Positions 7,538 to 16,600 are shown, counted from the stretch's first letter. The stretch is DNA of 64,000 nt from Streptomyces platensis (GCF_008704855.1 NZ_CP023691.1:4154001-4218000), one strand, 5' to 3'. The notes: generated by a model not told the origin, from the letters alone. Program-made: numbers and translations.

Positions 7538-9196
7538 TCAGCCGATCGATGCCTTGAAGGCCTGAATGCTGGACTTGTCGTGGTTGAGGCCCTCGCCCTG
7601 GATGAAGAGCGTGTTGGTGTGTCCGTCCCAGGCCAGCGACATGAGCTCCGGGGAGCCCAGCGCGTGCTTCGGGTCGTAGACCGTGCCCAGCACCTTCTCC
7701 TTGCCGTCACGCACACCGATCGAGACCAGCACCGGGTCCCGGCCGGGGGTGCCGGTGTCCGGCACGTCGGTCACCGCGATCAGCCCCTCGGCGTCCAGGG
7801 CGGCGGACGCCGAGGACTGCTTCTTCCACAGCAGTTTGCCGGTCTTCAGGTCCACGGCAGCGATGCCACCGGAGCCGTAGCCGGACACCAGCACCTGCTC
7901 GTCCTCGTCGACGAAGGTGTCGCGGGGCTTGAGGCTCAGGTCCTTCAGCTCACCTGAGAGCTGGAAGGTCTTGTTCGGCTTCCCTTCCTCCGTATAGGTG
8001 GAGAGGGTGCCCTCGGCATCGATCACGTTGGCTTCTTCGCTCATGCGGATCGTCAGCGGCCGGTCGGACAGGATCTGCCCGACTGCCCGGCCATCGCCCG
8101 TCACCGTCGAGTGGATGCCGCTGTACTCCAGGTCCTGGAGGGCCAGTTGCTTCTTCGGCTTCGCGTCGGAGCAGTCACTCCCCACGGCCCGGTACTGCGG
8201 GCTCAGCCCCACCGTGGTGGTGCAGTCGTGGCCGCGCGCGGTCAGCTCCCAGACCTTCGCGCCTCCGGTGATGGTGAAACCGGCGTAGGTGTCCCCGATC
8301 GCGACGGCGACGACCTTCGAGTTCACCACCATCTGCGGGGTGTCCTCGGTGTTCCCGCCCTTGAGGTTCTTCGACCAGAGCGTCCGGCCGGTGTCCGTGT
8401 CGATGACGGAGAGGAAGGAGCAGTCGTCGCCGCCCGCGTCGAAGACCACGGCGCCCACGCCGTCCTCGCTCGGTTCCTTGGACATGGCGCAGACCTCGCC
8501 CGCGCCCTTGGGCGTCTTGGCCGTCCACTGCTTCTTACCGGTCTTGCGGTTGTAGGCCCGTACGCCCTGGGCGTCTCCGAGGACGACGTCGTCGTTGTTG
8601 AACCACATCGACCGCAGGTTGTTCTCGCCCTGCCCCTCGCGGTCGGACGCGGGCGACGGCGCCTCCCACAGCCGCGGCATGGCATTCGCGGGCCGGTCCG
8701 AGGCCGGGTCCGCGGAGTCATCCCCCGAGAGGAGGAAGTACCCCCCGACGCCGGCCCCGATCAGCACGACCATCACGATCGCCAGGATGAGCGGCACCGG
8801 AACCCCGCTGCGCCCCGGACCGGGGGGCTGCCCCGGACCGCCCGGGAACGGTGCCGCCATGGGCCCGCCGGGAAACGGCGGCTGCCCGGGGAACTGCCCG
8901 GGTGCCTGGCCCTGCTGCGGGTACGGCGGCTGCTGGCCTCCCGCGTAGCCCTGAGGAGGCGGCCCCTGGGGCTGGCCTACGGGCGGCGGAAAGTGCGGGC
9001 CACCCGGTCCGGGCTGTCCCTGCGGCTGATATCCGGGCCCTCCCGTGTACGGGCCGGGCTGCTGTCCCTGGGGCGGGACGGGCGGCGCGGGCTGGCCTGG
9101 TGCGGGGTGGCCGGCGGGCGGCATTCCCGCGGCCCCCTGACCCGCCGGAGGCGGCCCCTGCGGATACTCGGCGTTTCCCTGGCCACCCTGCGACAC
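7538..9196 (-). CDS. Membrane-anchored PQQ-like beta-propeller protein
   Basis: GTG 9196 is chosen as start because CAGGGGGA lies about 9 nt upstream. The open frame runs further back but without coding features. The 552-residue product has a Pro/Gln/Gly-rich cytoplasmic N-terminus (about residues 1-130), one transmembrane helix (LILAIVMVVLIGAGVGGYF) and an extracellular domain of PQQ-like propeller blades. The blade signature TGKKQWTAKT recurs as TGRTLWSKNL and TGKLLWKKQS. Members of this family in Streptomyces are exported, single-pass proteins of unknown binding partner. The PQQ-enzyme catalytic residues are not evident, so a binding or scaffold role is inferred. The gene is convergent with lhgO and divergent from trmB. 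Confidence 0.8.
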   Translation of the reverse strand: MSQGGQGNAEYPQGPPPAGQGAAGMPPAGHPAPGQPAPPVPPQGQQPGPYTGGPGYQPQGQPGPGGPHFPPPVGQPQGPPPQGYAGGQQPPYPQQGQAPGQFPGQPPFPGGPMAAPFPGGPGQPPGPGRSGVPVPLILAIVMVVLIGAGVGGYFLLSGDDSADPASDRPANAMPRLWEAPSPASDREGQGENNLRSMWFNNDDVVLGDAQGVRAYNRKTGKKQWTAKTPKGAGEVCAMSKEPSEDGVGAVVFDAGGDDCSFLSVIDTDTGRTLWSKNLKGGNTEDTPQMVVNSKVVAVAIGDTYAGFTITGGAKVWELTARGHDCTTTVGLSPQYRAVGSDCSDAKPKKQLALQDLEYSGIHSTVTGDGRAVGQILSDRPLTIRMSEEANVIDAEGTLSTYTEEGKPNKTFQLSGELKDLSLKPRDTFVDEDEQVLVSGYGSGGIAAVDLKTGKLLWKKQSSASAALDAEGLIAVTDVPDTGTPGRDPVLVSIGVRDGKEKVLGTVYDPKHALGSPELMSLAWDGHTNTLFIQGEGLNHDKSSIQAFKASIG

Positions 9197-9365
9197 GATG
9201 AACAGTCCCCCTGGTTTGGTTTTGCCACGTCGGCCCCGCATCGTATGCACGCCACTACTTACCGCGCCAACCCCCATTTCACCGAGGATTTCCCCCCTTC
9301 CGCCCCGCCATCGCCTGGGAAGTCTGGGTTCGCCGCCGGCCCCTCGGCCGCCTCCTTCCGCCCCG

Positions 9366-9371
9366 TAGAAT
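9366..9371 (+). promoter_or_regulatory. -10 element of leaderless trmB
   Basis: TAGAAT ends 10 nt before GTG 9382, so transcription would begin at or within a few bases of the start codon. No ribosome-binding sequence is present. No clear -35. Confidence 0.5.
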
Positions 9372-9381
9372 CGGACGCACT

Positions 9382-10257
9382 GTGTCCGAGAACCCCACCA
9401 CTCACGCCCCCGCCGCTGCGGAATCAGACGCTCCGGAAGCCGTCCCGACCTCCGTCCCCCGGGAACCCGTCGCTCAGGAAGCACCCGACCTCGGGGCCAC
9501 CGCGGTCTCGGCCGCCGCCCCCCGGCGCGGGGAGCCGATGTTCCCCGACGGGACGGGGCCCGCGGCGGACCCCGCGGGTTCCCATCACGAGCGGCGGATC
9601 CGCTCGTTCCAGCCGCGCCGCAGCCGGGTCTCGCCCAGCCAGGCCGATGCGCTGCGCCGCCGGTGGGCGACGTGGGGACTGGACATCGACGGGCTCTCCC
9701 GTATCGATCTCGACGCCTTCTTCGACGGGCGGCCGGTCGTCCTGGAGATCGGCTTCGGCATGGGGGAGGCCACGGCACAGATGGCCGCCGCCGACCCGGA
9801 CACCGGCATCCTCGCCTGCGATGTGCACACCCCTGGGCAGGGCAATCTGCTCGGTCTCGCGGAGCGGAACGGCCTGTCCAACATCCGGGTGGCCAACGGT
9901 GACGCGATCATCCTGCTGCGCGAGATGCTGGCCCCCGCCTCCCTCGCCGGTCTGCGCATCTACTTCCCCGACCCCTGGCCGAAGAAGCGCCACCACAAGC
10001 GCCGCCTCATCCAGCCGGAGTTCCTCGCCCTGGCGACCACCCGGCTCGCGCCCGGTGCCCTGGTCCACTGCGCGACCGACTGGGAGCCGTACGCCGAGCA
10101 GATGCTGGAGGTGCTCTCCGCCGAGCCGACGCTGGAGAACCTCCACCAGGGCTTCGCGCCGCGGCCGGACTTCCGCCCCCTCACCCGGTTCGAGGGCCAG
10201 GGCCTGGACAAGGGACATATCGTCCACGACCTCCTCTTCCGCCGCCGCGACACATAG
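9382..10257 (+). CDS. trmB: tRNA (guanine-N7-)-methyltransferase
   Basis: A 291-residue SAM-dependent methyltransferase that makes m7G46 in the variable loop of tRNAs. Class I motif I is VVLEIGFGMGEATAQMA (about residues 121-137). The TrmB signature IYFPDPWPKKRHHKRR is at about 194-209, with TDWEPYA downstream. The first about 75 residues are a low-complexity Ala/Pro/Glu extension beyond the usual start of the family, typical of actinobacterial orthologues. The start is GTG 9382 without a Shine-Dalgarno sequence, read here as leaderless. prsW follows 28 nt after the stop but has its own -10 element. Confidence 0.92.
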   Translation: MSENPTTHAPAAAESDAPEAVPTSVPREPVAQEAPDLGATAVSAAAPRRGEPMFPDGTGPAADPAGSHHERRIRSFQPRRSRVSPSQADALRRRWATWGLDIDGLSRIDLDAFFDGRPVVLEIGFGMGEATAQMAAADPDTGILACDVHTPGQGNLLGLAERNGLSNIRVANGDAIILLREMLAPASLAGLRIYFPDPWPKKRHHKRRLIQPEFLALATTRLAPGALVHCATDWEPYAEQMLEVLSAEPTLENLHQGFAPRPDFRPLTRFEGQGLDKGHIVHDLLFRRRDT

Positions 10258-10285
10258 GGCGAAGCCCCCTCGTTAGGGTCGACGG

Positions 10286-11581
10286 GTGTACCCGTCCCAG
10301 CCGCCCCCGTACCCGCCCCACGCGCCCGCCCCGCCCCCGTACACACCGCACACGCACCAGCCCGGCGCCGCGCATGCCCGCCGCCGGACGGCGCCCTGGC
10401 GCAGCAAGACCCTCCGCGCGGTCGCCCTGGTGTCGCTGCTGGCACTCTCCGGCGTGATCATCATCGGCATGGTCCGCCAGGAGACCGGCACCGAGGGCTT
10501 CCTGGTCGGACTCGGCCTGGCCGTCTTCCCGGTACCGCTCCTGGTGGCGGCGTTCTGCTGGCTCGACCGCGTCGAACCCGAGCCCTGGCGCAACCTCGCG
10601 TTCGCCTTCACCTGGGGCGCCTGTGCCGCCACCCTGGTCGCGCTGCTCGCCAACGGCTTCGCGACCGACTGGCTGGCCGCCAATATCGCCTCCACCTCGC
10701 CCTCCGAGGCCGAGGCCTGGGGCGCGACGGTGATCGCCCCGGTCGTCGAGGAAGTGGTCAAGGCCGCCGCCGTGCTCTTCCTCTACCGCTTCCGGCGGCG
10801 CGACTTCGACGGCATCACGGACGGCATCGTCATCGCCGGCATCACCGCCACCGGTTTCGCCTTCACCGAGAACGTCCTCTACCTGGGCAACGCCTTCGGC
10901 AAGGATCAGTCGCTCGGCCACTCCGGCCTGGACTCACTCACCGCCGGCACCTTCTTCCTCCGCATCATCGTCTCCCCCTTCGCCCACCCGCTCTTCACCA
11001 TCCTCACCGGCCTCGCGTTCGGCATCACCGCCACCCACTACCCCCGCCGCCGCGCCGCCCGCCGCGCCCTCGCCCTCCTCGGCCTGCTCACCGCCGTCCT
11101 CCTGCACGCCATCTGGAACGGCGCCTCCTCCCTGGGCGACCCCGGCTTCCTCATCGTCTACGGCCTCTTCATGGTCCCCGTCCTCATCACCCTGACCTGG
11201 CTGGCGATCTGGGCCCGCAACCAGGAACTGCTCTCCCTGCGCGGCTACCTCGCCCCCTACATCACCGCCGGCTGGCTCACCCCCACCGAACCCACCGCCC
11301 TCTCCTCCCTCAGAACCCGCGCCCTGGCCCGCGACCTGGCCCGCCGCACCCAGGGCCCCGCCGCCGCCCGCGCCGTCACCGAATACACCACCATCGCCAC
11401 CGCCCTCTCCTTCCACCGCCGCCGCGCCCACCTCATGGGCCCGACCCCGGACTTCGCCACCCGGGAACGGCATCTGCTGGAGCATTTGCGGGAGTACCAG
11501 GCGTGGGGGCGGGGGGCGTTGGTGGAGGCTTGGGGGGCACAGCGGCCGGAGTACGAGCCACCCGCACCGCCGCCTGCATAG
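10286..11581 (+). CDS. prsW: PrsW-family intramembrane metalloprotease
   Basis: A 431-residue polytopic membrane protein. A Pro/Tyr-rich cytoplasmic N-terminus is followed by about eight hydrophobic segments. The family's active-site motifs are present: VVEEVVK (EExxK) at about residues 152-158, FTENVLYLG (ENxxY) near 193-201, SPFAHPLFT, and LLHAIWNG. In Bacillus PrsW starts anti-sigma factor RsiW cleavage; the Streptomyces substrate is not known. The C-terminal about 100 residues are cytoplasmic and basic. Start GTG 10286 lies 6 nt after TAGGGT (10274-10279), so the mRNA is probably leaderless. Confidence 0.88.
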   Translation: MYPSQPPPYPPHAPAPPPYTPHTHQPGAAHARRRTAPWRSKTLRAVALVSLLALSGVIIIGMVRQETGTEGFLVGLGLAVFPVPLLVAAFCWLDRVEPEPWRNLAFAFTWGACAATLVALLANGFATDWLAANIASTSPSEAEAWGATVIAPVVEEVVKAAAVLFLYRFRRRDFDGITDGIVIAGITATGFAFTENVLYLGNAFGKDQSLGHSGLDSLTAGTFFLRIIVSPFAHPLFTILTGLAFGITATHYPRRRAARRALALLGLLTAVLLHAIWNGASSLGDPGFLIVYGLFMVPVLITLTWLAIWARNQELLSLRGYLAPYITAGWLTPTEPTALSSLRTRALARDLARRTQGPAAARAVTEYTTIATALSFHRRRAHLMGPTPDFATRERHLLEHLREYQAWGRGALVEAWGAQRPEYEPPAPPPA

Positions 11582-11627
11582 GGGCCGGGCCAACGGAGCC
11601 CTACGGACCGTTGCCCACCCCTCAGCC

Positions 11628-11656
11628 CTGACACTCGACGGCCGCTCCGGCACAAT
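11628..11656 (+). promoter_or_regulatory. vsr promoter (CTGACA-N17-CACAAT)
   Basis: A -35 CTGACA at 11628-11633 and -10 CACAAT at 11651-11656 are separated by 17 nt. The -10 ends 6 nt before GTG 11663, which predicts a leaderless vsr transcript. Confidence 0.6.
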
Positions 11657-11662
11657 GGCCAC

Positions 11663-12091
11663 GTGCCTGCCATTCCCTCGTCCCCCGGGGTCTCCGCTCG
11701 CATGAGCGTCCAGGCCCGCCGGGACACCACTCCCGAAATGGCTGTACGACGGCTCCTGTACGCCGCCGGCCACCGCTATCGGTTGCAGCGCCGCGTCCCC
11801 GGGTTCTCCCGCCGCACGATCGACATCGCCTTCCCCGGCCCCAAGGTCGCGGTCTTCCTCGACGGCTGCTTCTGGCACGGCTGCCCCGAACATGCCACCC
11901 ACCCCAAGGCCAACGCCGACTGGTGGCGCAACAAGCTCGCCGGCAACATCGCCCGCGACCGCGAAACAACCGAACATCTCATGGAGCAGGGGTGGACGGT
12001 ACTGCGCTTCTGGGAACACGAGGATCCGGTGGCGGTTGCGGATCGTATCGCCTGCACACTCGCCGAGGCCCGGGGCAAGAAAGCGCCTTGA
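11663..12091 (+). CDS. vsr: Very short patch repair endonuclease
   Basis: A 142-residue Vsr endonuclease, which nicks 5' of the thymine in T:G mismatches produced by deamination of 5-methylcytosine. Typical family blocks are present: MSVQARRDTTPEMAVRRLLYAAGHRYRLQ, then DIAFPGPKVAVFLDGCFWHGCPEHATHPKAN split over the catalytic core (Asp, zinc-binding Cys/His), then NIARDRETTEHLMEQGWTVLRFWEHE. The usual partner, a C5 methyltransferase, is not in the window. The reading frame is complete. The stop overlaps the ribosome site of the next small ORF. Confidence 0.9.
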   Translation: MPAIPSSPGVSARMSVQARRDTTPEMAVRRLLYAAGHRYRLQRRVPGFSRRTIDIAFPGPKVAVFLDGCFWHGCPEHATHPKANADWWRNKLAGNIARDRETTEHLMEQGWTVLRFWEHEDPVAVADRIACTLAEARGKKAP

Positions 12092-12098
12092 GGCCGAG

Positions 12099-12242
12099 AT
12101 GATCGCGTGTCACCTCTTGCGCGAGGCCGACGCCATCGATTCGGCCCGTGTGATGCACACGCCGCAGGGCGTCGCCATTCAAGGGGACGGGGAAATGCCG
12201 AACGCCACCGCGATCCACGAGTACGAGCAGCCCGCCAAATGA
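12099..12242 (+). CDS. 47-residue small ORF coupled to vsr
   Basis: An ATG at 12099 is preceded by GAGG (12090-12093) that overlaps the vsr stop codon, so translation is probably coupled to vsr. The product runs from MIACHLLREADAIDS to HEYEQPAK and is polar, without membrane segment or recognisable domain. It could be a conserved accessory peptide or a chance ORF. The good ribosome site and 8-nt spacing favour real translation. I do not recognise it. Confidence 0.5.
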   Translation: MIACHLLREADAIDSARVMHTPQGVAIQGDGEMPNATAIHEYEQPAK

Positions 12243-12315
12243 GCAGTGATCCGAAGGCGCCTTCCCCTACGGGCATAAGGTCGGCGGAAGTTGTCCCCTC
12301 AGGGAGGTCATGGAG

Positions 12316-12618
12316 ATGGTTCGGGTTCCCTCGGCAGCAGTTGCCGCAACCGGCCTACTAAGCGGCTACGCCGTAGCCCGCTGGACCAAGAAGCGCCCGC
12401 TGGGCGGGGTCGCGCTGGCGGCCGCCGGGGCCGTGGCCGCGCGGAAGTGGCAGCGCGAGGCGGGGAATGTGACGGCGGCTGCGTTGAGTGGTGTCTACGT
12501 GGCGGCGTTTGCCGGGTCGCATCCGTTGGCGAAGAAGATCGGGGCGTGGCCTTCGGTGTTCGCGGTGGCGGGTGGGGTGGCCGCTGCGTCGTGGGCCGTG
12601 GTGGATCGCCGGAAGTAG
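12316..12618 (+). CDS. Small hydrophobic membrane protein
   Basis: A 100-residue protein with three hydrophobic stretches (residues about 5-22, 32-44 and 80-95) separated by short basic loops (ARWTKKRP, RKWQRE), so probably a small inner-membrane protein. ATG 12316 is preferred over ATG 12310 because the ribosome site AGGGAGG (12301-12307) is 8 nt away rather than 2. No family recognised. It has its own spacing from the vsr pair (74 nt) and is convergent with the aldo/keto reductase. Confidence 0.65.
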   Translation: MVRVPSAAVAATGLLSGYAVARWTKKRPLGGVALAAAGAVAARKWQREAGNVTAAALSGVYVAAFAGSHPLAKKIGAWPSVFAVAGGVAAASWAVVDRRK

Positions 12619-12685
12619 GGCGGGGAGGACGGGAGGGGGAGGAAGCGGGCGGGCGTGGATCGCTTCCTCCCCCTCGCAGGCTGGG

Positions 12686-13708
12686 TCAGGCCGAAGCCTC
12701 TCCCAGCAGCTTGAGTTCCTCCTCCGTAAGCGCCACATCGCCCACCGCCAGCAGGGCCGGGAGTTGGGACACCGTGCGGGCGCTTGCGATCGGCGCCGCG
12801 ACGGTGGGCCGGCCGGCGAGCCAGGCCAGGGCGACGGTGGCGAGTTCGGCCTCGTGGGCGGCGGCGACGGTGTCGAGGGCCTGGAGGACGCGGCGGCCGC
12901 GGTCGGTGTCCGCGTACTTGGCGGCGCCTCCGGAGCGGGCGCTGTCGACAGCGGTCCCCGGGCGGTACTTGCCGGTCAGGAAGCCGGAGGCGAGGGCGTA
13001 GTACGGCACGGCGGCCAGGTCGTGGCGGGCGGCCACCTCGGCGAGTTCGCCCTCGTAGGTGTCGCGGGAGACCAGGTTGTAGTGGGGCTGGAGGGCCACA
13101 TAGCGGGCCAGGCCCTCGCGGGCTGAGCAGGCCAGGGACTCCTCCAGGCGCTGCGCCGAGATGTTGGAGGCGGCGATCTCGCGGACCTTGCCGGCCCGGA
13201 CGAGGTCGTCGAGGGCGGTGAGGAATTCCGGGACCTCGACCGACTCGTCGTCGTAGTGGGTGTAGTAGAGGTCGATGTAGTCGGTGCGCAGACGGGTGAG
13301 GGAGGCGTCGACCGCGGCCTTGATGGTGGCCGGGGACAGCCCCTTGTAGTCCGGGAGGGCGCCGACCTTGGTGGCGATGACGACCTCGGAGCGATTGCCG
13401 CGGGAGGCCAGCCAGTTGCCGATGACGGTCTCGGATTCGCCGCCCTTGTTGCCGGGGACCCAGTACGAGTAGGCGTCGGCGGTGTCGATGAAATTGCCGC
13501 CACCCGCCACATACGCGTCGAGCACGGCGAAGGACGTGGCTTCGTCGGCCGTCCAGCCGAAGACATTGCCTCCGAGGGACAGCGGGGAGACGGAGAGCGA
13601 GCCGAGGGGCGTGCGGCCGAGGGGGCTTCGGGGGCCTGGAGTCCCTGCGGTGTCCTGAGTGCCTGCGATGTCTGAAGCGCTGTGTGAGGCGCTGTGTGAG
13701 GCGGTCAT
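12686..13708 (-). CDS. Aldo/keto reductase
   Basis: A 340-residue TIM-barrel NADPH-dependent oxidoreductase. The family tetrad is visible: Asp and Tyr in FIDTADAYSYW, Lys in VVIATKVG, His in LYYTHYDD. SNISAQRL, and the C-terminal IASARTVSQL for the NADPH phosphate, also fit. The substrate is not inferable. The N-terminus carries a SASHSAS repeat encoded by a tandem GCTGTGTGAG duplication near 13681-13702. No Shine-Dalgarno precedes ATG 13708, so the true start could be later, near SPLGRTPLG. Confidence 0.88.
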   Translation of the reverse strand: MTASHSASHSASDIAGTQDTAGTPGPRSPLGRTPLGSLSVSPLSLGGNVFGWTADEATSFAVLDAYVAGGGNFIDTADAYSYWVPGNKGGESETVIGNWLASRGNRSEVVIATKVGALPDYKGLSPATIKAAVDASLTRLRTDYIDLYYTHYDDESVEVPEFLTALDDLVRAGKVREIAASNISAQRLEESLACSAREGLARYVALQPHYNLVSRDTYEGELAEVAARHDLAAVPYYALASGFLTGKYRPGTAVDSARSGGAAKYADTDRGRRVLQALDTVAAAHEAELATVALAWLAGRPTVAAPIASARTVSQLPALLAVGDVALTEEELKLLGEASA

Positions 13709-13895
13709 ACGTTGGTGCAGCGTCGGGGGAAGAGGAGATATTCCTTCCTCTTCCCCCAGGTGCGCGCAAAGGGCAACTACCGCTAGCGACTTGCCGGTTG
13801 AGGGCGCGCTTCAGGCGGGCGCTTCCGGCCGGCGCTGCACCGTTGGCCCTGCGTTGCGGCCGTCGGTTACGCGTTGAGCCCGTCGGTTACACGGG

Positions 13896-15005
13896 TCAGA
13901 CATTGAGCCCGTGATCGCGGAGCCACGGCATCGGGTCGATCGGGTCGCCGGCGCCGGGGCGTACCTCCAGGTGGAGGTGGGGGCCGGTGACATTGCCGGT
14001 GGCGCCGACGCGGCCGATGACGTCGCCGGTGCTGACCTTGCCGGAGGTCTTCACCATCGAGGACAGGTGGCAGAACCAGAGTTCGGTGCCGTCGTCGAGG
14101 GTGAGGACGATGCGGTAGCCGTACGAGCCGGCCCAGCCGGCCTGGGTGATGGTGCCGGAGTGCACCGCCTTGACGGGGGTGCCGGTCGGCGCGGCGAAGT
14201 CCTGTCCGGTGTGGTCGGCGGCCCAGCGGTCGCCGGCCTGGCCGAAGCCGGCGGTGAGTGTGTAGGAGGACACGGGGGCGATGAAGCTCTTCGCCAGTTT
14301 GGCGAGGCGCTCGGCCTCCGCCTTCCGCCGGGCCGCTTCCTCCGCCTCGCGCTTGGCCTCCATCTCGGCCGCCTTCTTGGCTGCTGCGGCCTTTTCGGCC
14401 GACTTCTGGTGGGCGGCGGCTTCCGCTGCGGCCTGCTGGACAGCGGCCTTTTCGGCGGCCTCACGGGCCTCCTGCTCGGCGTTCCCCTGCTGCGCGTCGG
14501 CCTGCTGGAGGATGCGGCTGCGCAGCGCCTCACCGGCGCCCGCGGCGTTACCCGTGTCCGCGCCCGTCCCCATGGAAGCGACGGTGGCCGTGCCGTCGGC
14601 GGGAGCCGAGGCGGCGTCGGCGGCCGCGGGGCCGTCGTCGGATATCAGGTCGCCGATGCCGGGAAGCTCCTTGGCGTCCGGCAGCTTCTCGGAGAGATCG
14701 TCGGCCATGCCGCCGATGTCGGGCATCGAGATCGGCACCGGCGGACGGTCCTCGGCCGAGGCCATGCCGCTCGCGCCGACCGCCGCGATGACGCCGACAC
14801 CCAGGACGGTGCCGCCGCGGGCGAATCCGCCGCCGCGCTGCTTGGCGACGCGGTGCTTGCCTCGAACGGAACGGGTGGATTCCTCGGTGGGATTCCATTC
14901 CTCCCACGGTCCGTCGCCGTCATCGACACCGGGGCCGGGGAAGGCACCTCGGTCATCGAGCTCGTAGGCGGACGGGTCCTCGGGGGTAGGCCTGTTGGAC
15001 GCCAC
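13896..15005 (-). CDS. M23 cell-wall endopeptidase under c-di-AMP riboswitch
   Basis: A 369-residue secreted or membrane-anchored peptidoglycan hydrolase. A charged cytoplasmic N-terminus with RGKHRVAKQR precedes a signal/TM segment (TVLGVGVIAAVGASGMASA, about 66-84). A long Ala/Glu/Lys coiled coil (about 160-245) leads to a LytM/M23 domain. Zinc ligands are H and D of DHTGQDFAAPTG, with the HLHLEV motif near the end. It would cut stem-peptide cross-bridges. GTG 15005 has an AGGAG site 9 nt upstream, inside the 3' flank of the riboswitch. Known for this gene family in Streptomyces: cell-wall hydrolases are commonly controlled by ydaO riboswitches. Confidence 0.9.
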   Translation of the reverse strand: MASNRPTPEDPSAYELDDRGAFPGPGVDDGDGPWEEWNPTEESTRSVRGKHRVAKQRGGGFARGGTVLGVGVIAAVGASGMASAEDRPPVPISMPDIGGMADDLSEKLPDAKELPGIGDLISDDGPAAADAASAPADGTATVASMGTGADTGNAAGAGEALRSRILQQADAQQGNAEQEAREAAEKAAVQQAAAEAAAHQKSAEKAAAAKKAAEMEAKREAEEAARRKAEAERLAKLAKSFIAPVSSYTLTAGFGQAGDRWAADHTGQDFAAPTGTPVKAVHSGTITQAGWAGSYGYRIVLTLDDGTELWFCHLSSMVKTSGKVSTGDVIGRVGATGNVTGPHLHLEVRPGAGDPIDPMPWLRDHGLNV

Positions 15006-15027
15006 GGGGGCGCACTCCTTTCCTTCC

Positions 15028-15166
15028 TTCTCGCCTACCGGGTTAGCTGACGGGTTCGGAGCAGGAAGGTCTCCTACGGACGCCCACTGGCGGAGGGCGT
15101 CCGATTCACCCCAAGGAAGTGGTTCCCCGGTTCCCTAGGTGCAGTTCGAAGTGCTTGGGGGTGCGT
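15028..15166 (-). promoter_or_regulatory. ydaO/yuaA cyclic di-AMP riboswitch
   Basis: The minus-strand leader shows the conserved blocks of the c-di-AMP aptamer in order: GGGGAACCA, GGGGTGAATCGG, a variable GGACGCCC/GGGCGTCC stem, then the family's 3' signature CCGAACCCGTCAGCTAACC and GGTAGGCGA. It ends about 25 nt before the GTG of the M23 peptidase gene. In Streptomyces, c-di-AMP binding to this class reduces expression of downstream wall hydrolases. Confidence 0.92.
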
Positions 15167-15455
15167 GAAAAGCGCGTGCGGGATTCGGCGTCGGCGCGCG
15201 GTGCCGCCTCGGGCGACGGCTGGGACGACCGCGCTGCGTTATCGGACAGTAATAGAGACGGCGACCGAATTCCAAGCGTTCCCACGAATCCGTATGCGCT
15301 GTGCGCAAGCCACCGCGCGGCCTTTTCGGCCAGCAGGGCAGCAATCCGGGCGAGTTGGCCCGCCACCCCTAAACGATCTCGCGCGGATTGTGTGCCAGTC
15401 GTTATGCACAGGGGTGCCCCTCAGTTACGGAGGGTGAGAGCAGTAACGTCGGATC

Positions 15456-16580
15456 ATGGTCGTCAACGTCGGGAACACCGGGAACGCCGGACGGGCTGCC
15501 GGTAACGCGTGGGGAGTGGCGGAGCGGTACCGGGAGTTCTCCTGGTGGGAGGCGCGCGGCCGGTCGGACGCACACGAGGAGCTGAGCGCGCGGATCAGCC
15601 AGGACCCGGAGTTCTGCGATCTGCTGTCCGGCTCGCTGCCCGCCGGCCACAAACAGCAGCCGGACCTCCTGCTCGCCGCCGTCCGCCATCTCGACGGCCC
15701 GCACGCCGAAATGGGCCCGCGCGGTGCGGCCGCGTACGGACGCTGGCGCGAGTGGACGATCCGGCACTGGGACGAGGTGCGCGCGGTGTTCATGCAGCGC
15801 GCCACGCATACCGGCGAACCGGCCCACTGCGCCACCCTGCTGCCGCTGCTCGCCCGTCTGCCGCAGCCGCTGGCGCTGCTGGAGGCCGGCGCGTCCGCGG
15901 GGCTGGGTCTGCACCCCGACCGCTATCGCTACCGGTACGAGGCCGACGGCGGAGACGGGGCGGGCGACGTCCTCCGGGCCGAGCTGGGGGCCCCGGAGAG
16001 CCCGCTGGTGTTGACCTGCCGTACGGGAGGGGCGGCCGACGAGCTGCCCGAACGGCTGCCGCAGATCGTCTGGCGGGCCGGCATCGACCTGGACCCGCTC
16101 GACCCGGTGGACGAACGGGACGATCTGCGCTGGCTCCAGGCGCTCGTATGGCCGGGCGACGGGGAGCGTGCGGCCCGGCTGTCCGCGGCCGTCGACGCGG
16201 TGCGGCCGGCGCCGCGGCCGCGGATGGTGCGCGGCGATCTGATCGACGAGCTGCCCGCGCTCGCCGCCGAGGCACCGCCCGAGGCGACGCTGGTCATCTT
16301 CCACAGCGCCGTGCTGCCCTCTCTCCCGCCCGCCCGCCGCGAGGAGTTCGTGCGTCTCGTACGGTCGCTGCTGGAGGGGCGGCCCGGCGGCGGCCACTGG
16401 ATCTCCCACGAGCACCACTCCGTGCTGCCGTGGATCACCGGCTCCGCACCCCACGCGCCCCGCCCGGGCGACGCCCGGCACCTGACCCTCGCACTCGACG
16501 GACGCCCGGTCGCGGTCACCGGCCCCCACGGGCAGAGCCTGCACAGCCTGTCCGGCGCGAGGGACAGCCTGCGGCGCTGA
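15456..16580 (+). CDS. DUF2332 family protein
   Basis: A 374-residue DUF2332 protein, recognised by the run LLPLLARLPQPLALLEAGASAGL, WRAGIDLDPLDPVD and LVIFHSAVLPSLPP. These suggest a methyltransferase-like fold (GASAGL glycine loop), but no reaction is known. TAACGT (15444-15449) ends 6 nt before ATG 15456 with no ribosome site, so it may be leaderless. The upstream 290 bp is shared with the divergent riboswitch-M23 gene. Confidence 0.8.
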   Translation: MVVNVGNTGNAGRAAGNAWGVAERYREFSWWEARGRSDAHEELSARISQDPEFCDLLSGSLPAGHKQQPDLLLAAVRHLDGPHAEMGPRGAAAYGRWREWTIRHWDEVRAVFMQRATHTGEPAHCATLLPLLARLPQPLALLEAGASAGLGLHPDRYRYRYEADGGDGAGDVLRAELGAPESPLVLTCRTGGAADELPERLPQIVWRAGIDLDPLDPVDERDDLRWLQALVWPGDGERAARLSAAVDAVRPAPRPRMVRGDLIDELPALAAEAPPEATLVIFHSAVLPSLPPARREEFVRLVRSLLEGRPGGGHWISHEHHSVLPWITGSAPHAPRPGDARHLTLALDGRPVAVTGPHGQSLHSLSGARDSLRR

Positions 16581-16600
16581 GCGGGCTCGGGGGCCACCAC

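Noticed and set aside
8111..10276. 721-codon plus-strand ORF over trmB
   Set aside because: Out of frame with trmB and antisense to the PQQ gene; the trmB motifs are in a different frame.
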